Of a DNA stretch of 64,000 nucleotides, positions 45,672-56,899 are shown piece by piece (within the stretch, counting starts at the first letter, position 1; each line of letters opens with the position of its first letter). The translations under genes were made by a program, and so were the position numbers. Origin of the DNA: Symbiodinium sp. CCMP2592 (Eukaryota > Sar > Dinophyceae > Suessiales > Symbiodiniaceae); the NCBI GenBank assembly GCA_905221615.1, contig CAJNDT010000009.1, forward strand, positions 62,001 through 126,000, read 5' to 3'. The notes under the pieces are model-generated. The model ran no database searches. It saw nothing but the letters and a program-made list of their open reading frames with translations, and was not told where the DNA came from.

Positions 45672-46640
45672 GTGGCACCAACCCTTCCGAACAAGGCCGC
45701 CTTGCACTTCAAACTTTGGACTTGGGCAGAGGGTAGTCAATCGGAGGTTGCGCTGTCAGCCGTCCATTCCCTGCGAGAGCTCATCGGAACGAAGAGAACT
45801 TTGGATGAGAGTCCTCCAAACTTCACGCAGCTGGCGATAGATGATCCCACCACCTACAACGACCGCATCATCGTGGCTTTTGCCCTGAATGAGCCGGGAA
45901 CTGCTTACTGCCGTGCAACACGATCCGACTCCGGGGAGACGTCTGCTGACATGTCGCCTGCCTTAAAATGAAGCTGCAATAGGAGCGTGGCTGAAGCTTT
46001 TGCTTTGTCTGACGTCCGATCTGAGGTCTGTCGTGCGCATCCTGGGCGTTGGAAGCCTACTTGCAGAGCAACAGCTCGCATGCCTTGGACATGGAAGCTC
46101 TAGTTGGTTGCTAGTTGTGAGTTGTTGGGAGATATGCCGGGGGGAGGGGGCGAGGGGTTTGCGTGGAGGCCGGCTGGTCCGCTGCGCAAAATGGCAGCAC
46201 GGTGCCGTCTGCATCCTCAGTGTTTACTCTTCTTTGAGGCTCTCTGACTTCGAGCTTGGGGATAGTTTCAGGTCGATCATCACAATGACGAAGCTGGAAA
46301 ACATCGACCCTGCCCTGACAAACCGCGATGACCAGAACATCTTCATTGATGAGGCAAGGCCACCCAGTGTTATGTGGCGGTAGGTTGTGTGCCCGCCTTG
46401 TCTTGTTGTGTTAGGCATCTCAGTACGATGTCTACTGCCTGGCCAAGGACGCGGTTGTCGCATAAGCATGTTGCAATGCTTCTGCCATCGCAGGATGACG
46501 CCACCGATGATCGCGGGCTTTCTCGTCCCAACATCATGGCCGCCGGCTACATAAGTGCTGATGTTGTCGATCCCTTCTCCCCACAAGGAGGCCGCACTGC
46601 AGGAGCCGCATTTGATATCACTGAGGCAAGTGTCGCAGTC
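45672..46640 (+). CDS. giant modular protein: A and B modules, cassette 2
   Basis: 45675-45965 is a long exon coding LHFKLWTWAEGSQSEVALSA, TLDESPPNFTQLAIDDPTTY and NEPGTAYCRATRSDSGETSA. Then MTKLENIDPALTNRDDQNIF (46284-46350), ASQYDVYCLAKDAVVA (46416-46468), and DDRGLSRPNIMAAGYISAD with SPQGGRTAGAAF (46505-46625). The B half diverges most at the GGRTAGAAF region. The intron before ASQYDVYC is at the same site as in cassette 1. Confidence 0.6.
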
Positions 46641-47519
46641 GTATTTACAAGCTGAAGCACTGTATGCGAATCGAGAAACTCAGAGTCGATGGTACTTGCA
46701 GCTGCCAATGTGCTAGTGCATGCTACTGCCTCACCAGGACGGGAGACTTTCCATGTCCGTCAGTAGGAACAAGCTGGACAAAAGGGGAGCCCAAGGGACA
46801 CATCTACACTCACACAGGCTAACTTCTGCGGTTAGCAGCAGCTACTTGTCTGAGCACACCCGTGTAATTGCTCATCATCAGAACTGCATTCGATCAGTCC
46901 TAAGTGCAAAGGAGTAGCTTCTTTGATTTTGTAGTGGTCAAACACAAACTGAAGAAACGGCAGTGTTGGGCCGCTTTAACGGCCGCGCACCGCCACTGAG
47001 TGCACAACAGCGGAGGACGAAGGGTAAGGCTTCCCACCGACATGAGGACATCATGCCCGTAAGAGAAGTGAGTTTGGGGGCTGTGATGAGGAGCAGCGGA
47101 TCGCTTTGAACTGAACATGGCTCATGGCGGAGAGTAGCGGAGATGAAACTGTGGAACTGATATTTCCAGAAGCCTGGAGCAACAGGGAAAGGGTGGAAAC
47201 CTCTTTGTTCATGTTACTTTCAATTCTTGTGGTGCTTGACGATCCGACCACCATCTGCCACCAGCACTGCATCAAGACACAGTCCATGCACCTTGCCGTG
47301 AATGTAGAGGAGTGTGGGTTGCAGATAAGACGCCTCCTGGAATGCCTCCTTGAAAGCACTAGTCGTCGGTCTTGCCCCTCTTGCCCCCTCTCACAAGGGT
47401 ATGAGCCTTGCGTTCTCTCCTGTAAGGATCCTGGTTCGTGCCGCAGCTGTCGGACAGGAGGGAGAGAGCCCGAGAGCCCTCTGGGTGAAGGGACTCCGGC
47501 TCAGGGGCTCGGGCTCTGT
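46641..47519. other. long intron, no repeat recognised
   Basis: Between the B-module parts of cassette 2 I see no module signature. Open frames here have no domain signal. Confidence 0.3.
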
Positions 47520-48175
47520 TTGGGCGCGCCTTTTCTGAAGGAGACGCTCCGGATCACGCTGCAGTTGGACGAGCCTGGAACCCTCTGGTGCCAGGGCAGA
47601 TATCTGCTTCCACGATATCGTGATATTGTTTTTAAGTCATGCATCTCCGATGCCAGGTGTCAGGCGGCAGAAGTGGTGGCGGCCCCGACCCAGTTGCAAC
47701 CTGAGAGAGTCTCTGGCCAAAACATTCAGGCCAACTCCACCACTGTGCTGAACTGCAAAGAGGATGAAGTGCAGGCCACAACCAGCATCGCATGATGTAG
47801 TTGCTGTCACTGTTAGCACGCTGTCACAATGTCACAAGCAGGCCACGAATTCGAGTGAAGACTGTTTCTACGAGGAGCTGAGTGCGATGCTCTCTAGTCT
47901 TTCGCTGCAATGAACTGATGCCTGGTGGGTGCCAGGACTTTGTTAAAGGCCTGGATAACGAAACCGTCTTTAGCGCAGAGGCTTCTTAGAAGCACATTGT
48001 TTTCGGCGTTCGCGGGGAAGCTTGTTGCAAAAATTAATCGGTTCAAGGTGTCCGAACCTCACCGCGATGTGGTGATCGACGTCACGCGGATCTGGCAAAA
48101 AGATCAGACCTCCACTCCTTTGATGCATGAGCACCTCTACTCCGTCTTCTGTTTCGCTGAAGATGATTGGCCGGC
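47520..48175 (+). CDS. giant modular protein: B end and C module, cassette 2
   Basis: About 47532-47600 codes KETLRITLQLDEPGTLWCQ. About 47740-47790 codes NCKEDEVQATTSIA. About 47838-47905 codes QATNSSEDCFYEELSAML. About 48043-48177 codes KVSEPHRDVVIDVTRIWQKD and HLYSVFCFAEDDWPAQ. The order matches other C modules: Cys pair, aromatic-Glu, 'V.I.V.R', 'FCFAEDDW'. Confidence 0.55.
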
Positions 48176-48264
48176 CCAGGCCGTCTGCAGCCCAATCAGC
48201 CCCAGCGGCCAGAGCAGAGCAAGCTTGGTAGAGAGCGGGAGTTGCCAGCACTCAGGTGTCGTCG

Positions 48265-49203
48265 TCTGTTTCGGTGAACTTCGCCTTGACCACCGGGACA
48301 AACAAAGTCGACCTGTCTCAGGGCTTGGCCTTGAAAGATGCGATTGGGCCCCTGGCAACCTTAGACGAGGCACTCTTTTTGCAGATGTGTTCTGCGTGGT
48401 TCAGGACAATTGCAGCCTCGGAGTTGCGTTCTGCAAAGATCAAATCTGCTCAGCTTGTCTACTGGATATGAGTCCTTAGAGTCTGCCGCGTCTGCAGCTG
48501 TCTCGGTCGCTTGCACAGGCTGCTCCAACTTTCACCTTCCTGGAAATCGAAGATCCAACTGCCGGCAACGATCGAATCGTGGTTGCTTTCGCATTGAACG
48601 AGCCGGGAACTGCATACTGCCGACCCACACGTTCAGACTCGGGTGAAACATGGTTGGACATGCACATCAACCGCATTGTCAGCGCTGCCTGGTCTTCGCC
48701 GTTCACATCAGGCGAATTCCTCAACTTCAGCAACTCTGTTTCACCTTTCATTTGACGAAGCTGGGGGTACCAAACTCCCTGTCCAGGTGTTGCTACCATC
48801 GAAATGACCAGCATCGCCAACCGAAGCCTGGATCGACTGGACAATGCAGCTTTGGAAGAGGCGGTGCGCTACGACGTGTACTGCTGGGCAGAAGACGATG
48901 CCTTGGATGGTTGGGGCATGGCACGTCCAAACCTCATGAGCCAGGACCGTTCCTTTCTCTGGTCTTAGTTTGAGTATGCGCAGTTGTTCGCTTCTGGCCA
49001 AGCAAGGACTATGCCGGGACAGCAGTCGACAATGCCATGAGCTCAGAAGCGTGTAAAGGTCCCACCTGGAGACGTTCCACGTGCGGAGGCCTCCAGCCCG
49101 GCCGGCGGTTTCACTGCTGGCGTCTGGGTTCGAGACTCCACGCCGCCCAAGATGATCTTCGTGCGGTCAGAGGCCGTCGCGCGGTCGACGCCCACGCTAC
49201 AGG
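48265..49203 (+). CDS. giant modular protein: A and B modules, cassette 3
   Basis: About 48265-48370 codes VNFALTTGTNKVDLSQGLAL and KDAIGPLATLDEA. About 48512-48690 codes APTFTFLEIEDPTAGNDRIV, NEPGTAYCRPTRSDSGETWL and DMHINRIVSAAWSS. About 48790-48960 codes ATIEMTSIANRSLDRL and VRYDVYCWAEDDALDGWGMA with RPNLMSQ. About 49085-49203 codes ASSPAGGFTAGVWVRDSTPP and KMIFVRSEAVARSTPTLQ, ending at a GT donor. Confidence 0.6.
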
Positions 49204-49944
49204 TGCGCCGCGCCGAGTTGGCAAGTTCCGGGTTCCGGGAATGTTCCGGGCCAGGCTCTTTGATTTTGTGCTCTTGCGACATTTCCCGTGATCGGTGGCG
49301 GGGGGGGGGGCCTTGTGAAATTCTCGACGGCAAATGATAGCTTTCGTGGATTTGGCCAGGCCGGAATCAATAAAAGCGGATCTCGCATCCTCGTAGCCAA
49401 ATCAAGGTATGGAGGCCGAGGATGCCGTCAATTTCCTTCAATGCCGCAAGATTGTTTCCGACATGACACCAAGCCATGTATATACGCATATATGTATATA
49501 TGTATATACACACGCAACCGCGCACACGCGGATGACTCGAACGATAAAGTGGCTTCGAAACTTGCTTGGCTCGATGAAGTAAAATTCACCGAGGACCAGC
49601 CCGGACAGGTTTTTTGGAAGCATCCTGTTCTTCACTTTCGTTGCCGTCCGCCGCTACAGCCTGGCCCACCTGTACGAGCCAGGGCATCCCTGCTTGGGAA
49701 CAAGACAAGTCGTTGCAAGCTGTAACGTCGCATTCGCAACGGAAGCGACCGAGTTTTTGGCGCAGCATAACATGAAAGGAATCTCCGCGAAATATTCAGG
49801 CGAGAGAAACCTGGAGAAGGATCCACAGACACAGATAACGAGGCTTCTTCTGTGCATGTCCACACGGGGCATTGAGATCCAGGTACAGCACGAAATTCTT
49901 CCAAAAATGGTTATACGCTGTTGTGGACATAAAGTTCACGACAG
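49204..49944. other. 741-bp intron with a TA/CA microsatellite
   Basis: This separates TPTLQ from VTLQLSEPGTVWC in cassette 3. It contains a G run at 49301-49310 and a TATATGTATATA-type microsatellite at about 49474-49520. No other feature is seen. Confidence 0.5.
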
Positions 49945-50290
49945 GTGACCCTCCAGCTCTCAGAGCCTGGCACTGTCTGGTGCCCGTACCTCAGCGAGGC
50001 CACCACTGAACGGGCTTCTTTAGCATCCCCGCTTCCCAGGTCAGGCTGCAGATTTGCTGGATGAGTGCACGGCTACGGATATTGCAGGTGAAACAAACCC
50101 TGGCAGTCCTTGTGGGACACCAAGTCAAGGGCTGGCATAGGTACTAGTCGCAGCCACTTGTGTCAGCAAGCTCAACTTGGCTCACCAAGGCTATTTCGTG
50201 TCCTTCATTAAGGGCAACACGACCTCCAGCTTCGAAGTTTCCGTCGAGAGCGCCTACCGAAATGTTGAGGTCGAGGTAAACATCTCAGCA
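49945..50290 (+). CDS. giant modular protein: B end and part of C, cassette 3
   Basis: After an AG acceptor, 49946-50035 codes VTLQLSEPGTVWCPYLSEAT. About 50193-50290 codes YFVSFIKGNTTSSFEVSVES and AYRNVEVEVNISA, a C-module core with an N-glycosylation sequon. The FCFAEDDW end is supplied by the exon at about 51415-51471. Confidence 0.55.
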
Positions 50291-51414
50291 TAAAAGCAAA
50301 GTCTTGGTTATCGATGCTGTCAACGCAAGGATGGTGAACTGGCCGGACGCAGCAACAAAAACTGAACTGCACAAGGTCTGCAGGCAAATCGGCGTCCAAA
50401 GGCCAAACATGCAGGGACCTGACACGAAACTGTAAAGTCCACTGGATGGTGGTTTCACACGTTTGAGTGCCTTGCCAAGTCAATCTTGACAGGATGCTTG
50501 AGGTCAAAGACGCATGAACGGAGGTCCAAAGCGAATGCAAAGAAGTGCAAGAGCCCCTGCTTCGGACACGCCTCAACTTCAGCCAAGGATACTTACGGGA
50601 ACATCACCTCCTCAAAGAATCGGGTCGGGGACGGAGGGGGGGGGGCGGTTTGTGATGAAGGCCTGGGCCTTGCTATCCTGGGATTTTAGCAGCATTTTAT
50701 TGGTTTTAAGCTGCTGGCACTGGGGTTTTTGGGTACTTGTACGTACCTTATACTTTTCCCATCATTTGCGTCCCGCAGTCCGCACCATGCACCACGAAAC
50801 TTTCTGCACTTGAAACCGTTCACCTCAGCCATTTAGGGCCGGTGGCTTAAGGAGTTGCAGCCAGGGTCGAGATGGCTGAGCCTAATGTTGAGACCGAAAC
50901 CTCCACATGCTTGGTTGGGGCTGTTGCGCAGGAAAAGCCAAGGCTTAATTTCAACGCTACGCCGCCCGCCTTGGCTCTGGAGCAGCAGGGTCGCGGTCTA
51001 ACGATGAGCAAGAGCAGCAGTGCAGGCCTGTAGGCCAGAGTCCTCCTTGCGGGCAAGGGAGGAGGCGGGCAGCGGGAGGAAAAAACACGAAGGAAAGGGG
51101 GCGGGTAGGGGGCGAAAGGGGGCAAAAAGCAGGCGGGGCGGGCGAGGGGGGGGTGGGAATGAGCGCAAAAAGCGGGTCAGGACTGTATCTGAGCCAAGAC
51201 GCCTGGGCCTGTGGCCTCGGCGGATTAATCCAGATTTCTCAACTAGCATGGTGTCGAGAAACGTTGAGCACTTGTGCTGCACTAGTCCTGTTTGGCACGA
51301 AAGGTTGAAGCGCGTGTCATGCACGTAACCTCGACCCTGCATGTTGCATGCGTTGGACGAGCCGACAATGAGGTCAACGTCCTGCAGCTGAGAGCCGGTG
51401 GGACCCGGGCGCTT
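50291..51414. other. intron with G-rich tracts
   Basis: No coding exon is supported. A G run lies at about 50634-50645, and 51056-51160 is strongly G-rich with many GGGGG blocks on the + strand, a candidate G-quadruplex region. The antisense Pro-rich frame is a by-product. Confidence 0.4.
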
Positions 51415-51471
51415 GAGCCGCAAAGGCCTTACAATGTCTTCTGCTTAGCAGAGGATGATTGGGTGCTCCAG
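51415..51471 (+). CDS. giant modular protein: C-module end exon
   Basis: It codes EPQRPYNVFCLAEDDWVLQ and ends in CAG followed by a GC donor. The 56-bp intron 51472-51527 (GCTCAC...ATGCAG) joins it in phase 0 to the next exon. The corresponding junction at 52733/52734 has no intron. Confidence 0.6.
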
Positions 51472-51527
51472 GCTCACGTGATGTTCTCCTTTCATGAATG
51501 TATCTTCCTAAACACTTTCACATGCAG

Positions 51528-52298
51528 GCAGACGCCGCAGCAAACTCCATCAGCTACGTCTCGCCCAGTTCCCCTTTGCAAGTGTCGCTCAACGACAGCA
51601 TTGCCTTGAAAGGCGAGATTGGGCCACTTGTCACCCTGGACGAAAGCCCACCGTCGTTTACCAAGCTGCTTATTCCAGATCCCACTGCGTACAACGATCG
51701 GATTATCGTCGTCCTGGCTCTGAACGAGCCGGGCACCGCATACTGTCGTGCTACTCGATCGGACTCAGGAGAGACAGCAGTCGATATGTCTGTCAATCGT
51801 GTGATCGCAGCGGGGTGGTCGGCAGTTTTTGCAAGTGCTGACGTCTCCATAGAAATGACAAAGCTGGAGAACGTCGATCCCGCTTTGACGGCCAGAGATG
51901 ATGTGGATGTGTTTTTCGAAGAACAGACGCAGTACGATGTGTACTGCTGGGCGCAGGACAGCGCGGTGAACAGCCAAGGGGTCCTGCGCCCGAACTACAT
52001 GTCACATGCCTACATGGCGACAGAGGTGAATTCTAGCTCAAGTCCGGCTGGTGGTCTGACACAACATGTGTGGGTCACGGATTCGACTCCTCCTACCATG
52101 ATCTTCGTTCGGGCAGATGCTTTGGCAAGTGCCACTTTGCAGGTGACGCTGCAGCTGGACGAACCTGGCACTATCTGGTGCCAAGCCGCACTACTCAATT
52201 CATCGATTGTTCCAGACTTTTGTCGTGCCGGTGATGTTGGACTAGCCGGAGATTTGCAAGCTACTTCTCCAGCGGTCCCATGCTTCTTCGAAGAGTAC
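51528..52298 (+). CDS. giant modular protein: intronless A+B cassette, copy 1
   Basis: A single 771-bp phase-0 exon. It codes ADAAANSISYVSPSSPLQVS, TLDESPPSFTKLLIPDPTAY, NEPGTAYCRATRSDSGETAV, MTKLENVDPALTARDDVDVF, QYDVYCWAQDSAVNSQGVLR, VWVTDSTPPTMIFVRADALA, LDEPGTIWCQAA and, unique to this copy, DFCRAGDVGLAGDLQ with CFFEEY. A GC donor at 52299 and acceptor at 52559 (261-bp intron) join CFFEEY to VKGNLTTSSF. Introns found at four to six sites in other cassettes are absent. About 660 bp are nearly identical to 52734-53396. Confidence 0.75.
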
Positions 52299-52559
52299 GC
52301 CCGGACCCAAGTGTATGCCTGTCGTGAAAGCTTGCGCGTCACGCTTCACACGACGGCCAAAGTAGGTCCCTCCGAAACGGGAGCGTTTTCGACAAACAAA
52401 GCTGTGCAGAACAGGCGAATCTAGACCGGGGTCATAGGAGCACAGGGAAGATAATACGGGAAGTTCGGAGGGCCACCTTGATTCTGACATGCTGGGACTG
52501 CTGGCAACGCAGGCCTTCCAATTCTTCCTGCTTGAATGTGTAAGATCTGATTTGCTGAG

Positions 52560-53666
52560 GTGAAGGGAAATTTGACCACGTCCAGCTTTCAGGTGGAGGT
52601 TCCTGTCGCTTACAGAGATGCCAGCATTGACATAAACGCAATCAGCCTCAAGGACGGATCTGCTGCTGCCAACCTCACATCGGAGACTGGATACAATATT
52701 TTCTGCTTTGCTGAGGATGATTGGGTATTTCAGGCAGATGCCGCAGCAAACTCCATCAGTTACATCTCGCCCAGATCTCCTTTGCAAGTGTCGCTCAACA
52801 ACAGCATTACCTTGAAAGACGAGATCGGGCCACTTGTCACCCTGGACGAAAGCCCACCGTCGTTTACCAAGCTGCTTATTCCAGATCCCACTGCGTACGA
52901 CGATCGGATTATCGTCGTCCTGGCTCTGAACGAGCCGGGCACCGCATACTGTCGTGCTACTCGATCGGACTCAGGAGAGACAGCAGTCGATATGTCTGTC
53001 AATCGTGTGATCGCAGCGGGGTGGTCGGCAGTTTTTGCAAGTGCTGACGTCTCCATAGAAATGACAAAGCTGGAGAACGTCGATCCCGCTTTGACGGCCA
53101 GAGATGATGTGGATGTGTTTTTCGAAGAACAGACGCAGTACGATGTGTACTGCTGGGCACAGGACAGCGCGGTGAACAGCCAAGGGGTCCTGCGCCCGAA
53201 CTACATGTCACATGCCTACATGGCGACAGAGGTGAATTCTAGCTCAAGTCCGGCTGGTGGTCTGACACAACATGTGTGGGTCACGGATTCGACTCCTCCT
53301 ACCATGATCTTCGTTCGGGCGGATGCTTTGGCAAGTGCCACTTTGCAGGTGACGTTGCAGCTGGACGAACCTGGCACTATCTGGTGCCAAGCTGCAGAGA
53401 TTGCGTCGGCAAGTCCCAATTCTTTCTGCAACGAGCTGGACTTCCAAGACTCGGATCCTTTGGCAGAATGCTTCTTCGAGACCTTTGTGAAGGCCTCGGC
53501 TGCCCCAGCAGATGCTGTCTTCTCTGTCCTTGCACCAGAAGCCTACCGCAATGTCGACATCAACATCAATCGCGTGGTGAGTAAAGATTCCACTTCAAGC
53601 GCAAGCTTGACCTCACAGCATCAGTATGCCGTTGTTTGCTTCGCGCAGGATGATTGGAACATCCAG
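52560..53666 (+). CDS. giant modular protein: intronless C+A+B+C exon, copy 2
   Basis: One 1,107-bp phase-0 exon. It codes VKGNLTTSSFQVEVPVAYRD, YNIFCFAEDDWVFQA, then a full A and B cassette nearly identical to the previous exon, then a complete C module: SPNSFCNELDFQDSDPLAEC, FFETFVKASAAPADAVFSVL, AYRNVDININRVVSKD and YAVVCFAQDDWNIQ. It ends CAG before a GC donor at 53667. It is the best exon for defining the whole repeat (about 370 residues). Module fold is probably beta-sandwich (Ig/FN3-like), inferred from strand spacing; Cys in each module suggest disulfides. Confidence 0.8.
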
Positions 53667-53875
53667 GCACGTTTGGGTTTGTCCATGGTGCGGGCAGCAT
53701 AAATCGTCGCTGAATCCAGTTTCACGGGCTGCGGGAAGGGTTGAGGATTGGGTGAGGGAGGCTGCTAGCAGGTCTCGGCTTGCGGCTTTTTGAACTCTTC
53801 CATCTGCTCCGGGGTCAACTGGAGCCAAGGAAGTCTCATGTGACAAACTTTCAACCTCTGTGTATTTCCCTAAGT

Positions 53876-54118
53876 AGACCTAAACCCTGAACCCTAAACC
53901 GTGAACCCTAACAGCCAAAACGGTTGCCAGGACCCCCACAGTCCTTTAATGGAGGCCTATGGCCCTTAATAGTGGCTATTTGGGGTAGTTCGGGGGTGTG
54001 CTTTTCGGTAAGGGTTTAGGGTTCAGGGGTTGAGGGGTCAGAGGTTCAGGGTTTAGGGTTTAGGGGTTTAGGATTAGGGTTTAGGGGTTTAGGGGTTTAG
54101 AGGTTGAGGGTTGAGGGC
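53876..54118. repeat. interstitial telomere-like tract, two orientations
   Basis: The left edge reads CCTAAACCCTGAACCCTAAA. The right part (from about 54010) reads GGGTTTAGGGTTCAGGGG and TTTAGGGTTTAGGGGTTTAG. The two halves are in opposite orientation around a unique centre of about 100 bp, so the tract is an inverted telomere-like repeat. It lies in the intron after the 53666 donor. Confidence 0.75.
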
Positions 54119-54324
54119 TAATTTGAGGCAGGTGCGGGATGGTGTGCTGAAAGGCAAGGGAGAACGCAAGGTGCGTGGGGAGGGTGTGGGTAGGGTCGCA
54201 ATGGCTCGGCATGACGTTCGACAGGCTGACGGCCTACCATCGCCTGAATACACTCCACCGGCAGGACCAGCTGTTTTGTCGCAGTTTGGGCGCGGCCTTG
54301 GGCTGTGGGCGTTGAATCAGGACC

Positions 54325-54566
54325 GAACCAAGTGAACTTGACGGACGCACGGCTCCTGACAGATGCGATTGGATCACTGCTGACCTTGGATGAGGCCTGC
54401 CGAAATGAAATGCAACGTGCCCTTGCGCTGGTTGTTTTCGACAGCATGCCTTGCGTGAGCTGAGTCTACGAAAGCACAGCAGGCCCCACCAACTTTTTCT
54501 CTTCTGACGACCTTGGATCCTACGCTGACGAACGATCGCATCGTTGTCACCTTCGCCTTGAACGAG
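54325..54566 (+). CDS. giant modular protein: start of A module, cassette 5
   Basis: Exon about 54330-54394 codes VNLTDARLLTDAIGSLLTLD plus E. An 88-bp GC-AG intron (54395-54482) follows, then exon 54483-54566 codes APPTFSLLTTLDPTLTNDRI and VVTFALNE. A GC donor at 54567 opens the very long intron that cuts the NE|AGT site of the module. Confidence 0.65.
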
Positions 54567-54669
54567 GCCAGGCGGCCAGGTCATGTCACCATAGTGGAAG
54601 CGTGGTTGGGGGTTCTTTTTGGTATTTTTTTTATGTTTTTTTTGGGGTATTTTTTGTGGTGTTCGGTTC

Positions 54670-54940
54670 GGTGGGTACGCGAGTCAGTCAGTCAGCCGGC
54701 CAGGCAGTCAGTCAGTCAGTCAGTCGGTCAGCCAACCGCGCGGTCAGTCAGTCAGCCAGCCAGCCAGTCAGCCAGCCAGTCAGTCCGTCTGCCAACCGAG
54801 CGGTCAGTCAGTCAGTCAGTCAGTCAGTCGGTCGTCCAGCGGTGAGTCGGACAGCCAGTCAGTCCGTCTGCCAACCGAGCCGTCATCAGTCTGGCTGTCT
54901 GTCAATCAGTCTGCCAGTCCGTCAATCCTCTAGTCAGTCG
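54670..54940. repeat. (CAGT)n tetranucleotide satellite
   Basis: Blocks of GTCAGTCAGTCAGTC alternate with CAGCCAGCCAGC and CGGTC variants for about 270 bp. Serine/glutamine-rich frames through it are artefacts. It lies near the 5' end of the 3.3-kb intron. Confidence 0.9.
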
Positions 54941-55381
54941 GGCTGTTGATCTGGCGTTGCACCTGCAACCAGTGAGCATGGGGTACCGGAGACTCGGAAT
55001 CGCCAAACGAGGGGGCGCGTTTAAGATAGATGATGAGCCGTTATCACCAAAAGAAGGGGCGCGTTAAAGACATATGTTGAAACGAAACCGCCAAAAGAGG
55101 GGGCGTGTTCAGGATATTTGGTGAACGGTTATCGCCGAATGCGGGCGCGTGTTAAGATATCTGGTGAACCGGAATCGCCGAATGAGGGGGCGTGTTGAAG
55201 ATATGATGAGCCGTTATCACCAAAAGACGGGCCGTGTTTAAGACATATGGTGAACGGTCATCGCCGACTGAGGGCCGTATTAAAGATATTATATGGTGAA
55301 CCGGAAAGGGGTGTGTCTAAGATTTTTTGCATAATCTATGGTGAACCGGAATCGATAAATGAGGGCGCTTGCTTAAGATGT

Positions 55382-55630
55382 GATGAACCGCCGGTCCTCT
55401 TGCAAGTGCGTTTGCAAAAGGGCGGGGCTGCGCCGCCCCCCAGACCCCCCCCGGCTTTCTCAAGCCCTGTTTTTCTTTAGCGAACTTCGTACCATCAAGA
55501 ACGCTATGGCCATTTGCGATGGTCGCAGCACGTCAAGCACATAACTATTCTGAGACTTTTCAAATCCCGTCCCAGGGGCCCAACCCCCCTCGCTTTATGT
55601 TTGGGCCACGCAAGCTAAGATATGTGGTGA
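55382..55630. repeat. GC-hairpin element, copy 1
   Basis: It starts GTCCTCTTGCAAGTGCGTTT, has a GGGGCTGCGCCGCCCC hairpin, then CCCCCCCCGGCTTTCT, TTTAGCGAAC, and closes with CCCAGGGGCCCAACCCCCC and GCTTTATGTTT. The layout matches copies 2 and 3 with about 80% identity by eye. Confidence 0.7.
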
Positions 55631-55909
55631 ACGGTTTTCGCCGAATGAGGGAGTGTTAAAGACGTATATGGTGAAGCGAAATTGCCAAATAACGGGTGTG
55701 CTTCAGATATATATATATATATAATATATAGATATAGATATATGGTGAACCGGAATCGCCAAATGAGCGAGGTTGTTTAACACGTATCATGAGCCTTTAT
55801 CGCCAAATGAGGGGGCGCGTTTATCATGTATGTTGAACCGTTATCGCCAATTGAGGGTGGTGTGTTTAAGCTCTAGGCTGACCCGGAATTACCAAGCAAG
55901 GGGGGGTGC

Positions 55910-56112
55910 TTACCGCTTGCAAGTGCGTTTGCCAATGGGGGGGGGCTGCGCCCCCCCAACCCCCCCGCTTTCTTCAGCCCCGTAACTTGCTTTAGCGAAC
56001 GTCGTGCCATCAATTGGTCGTAGCAAGTGAAGCGCCTAACATATATGAGACGTTTCACAGCCCGTCCTAGGGGCCCGACCCCCTCCCCCCTGCTTTATGT
56101 TTTGGCCGTGGT
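55910..56112. repeat. GC-hairpin element, copy 2
   Basis: It has the same order as copy 1: GCTTGCAAGTGCGTTTGCC, a perfect hairpin GGGGGGGCTGCGCCCCCCC (8-bp stem, 3-nt loop), CTTTAGCGAAC, and an end block CCTAGGGGCCCGACCCCC then GCTTTATGTTTTGGCC. It is embedded between 50-bp units. Confidence 0.7.
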
Positions 56113-56899
56113 GAATGGTTTTCGCCGAATGAGGGGGTCTTGAATAGATATATGGTGAACTGAGATTGCCAAATAACGGGGGGGGGGCGTGCTTCATGTA
56201 TATATACATATATGTATATGATATATGACATATGGTGATCCGGAATCGCCAAATGAGGGGCTTGTTTAAGACGTATCATGAACCGCTATCGCCGAATGAG
56301 GGGACAAATTTAACATGTATGTTGAACCGGTATCGCCAATTGGGGGGCTGTTTCAAGATATAGGATGACCCGGAATTCCCAAATAAGGGGGCGTGCTCTA
56401 GATATGGTGAAGCGGAACTACCAAATATGGTTCAAGATATATAATGAACGGAAATAACCAGAATCGCCGAATCAGGGGGCGCATTTAAGATATATGGAGA
56501 ACCGGAATCGCCAAACGAGGGGGCGTGTTTAAGATATGTGATGAACCGGAATCGCCGAATCAGGGGGCGTGTTTAAGGTATATGATGAGCTGATATGAGC
56601 TGTAGTGACCGAAAGAGGGGACGCGTTAAAGGTTATATATATATATAATACACATATACATATGATGAGCCGTTATCGCCGAATGATGGGCGCGTTCAGG
56701 ATATATGATGAACCAATATCACCAAAAGAGGGGGCATGTTTAAGGCCTTGGGTGGACGGTTATCGCCGAACGAGGGGGCGTGTTAAAGATTGGTGAACCG
56801 GAATTACCAAACACGGGGGCGTGTCCAAGATATGTGGTATAGTCATATCTATGGTGTACCCCAATCGCCAAATGAGGGCGTGTGCTTAAGATGTGATGA

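Noticed and set aside
54513-54949. Ser/Gln-rich frames SQSVSQSVSQ
   Set aside because: Translation of the (CAGT)n satellite in all three frames.
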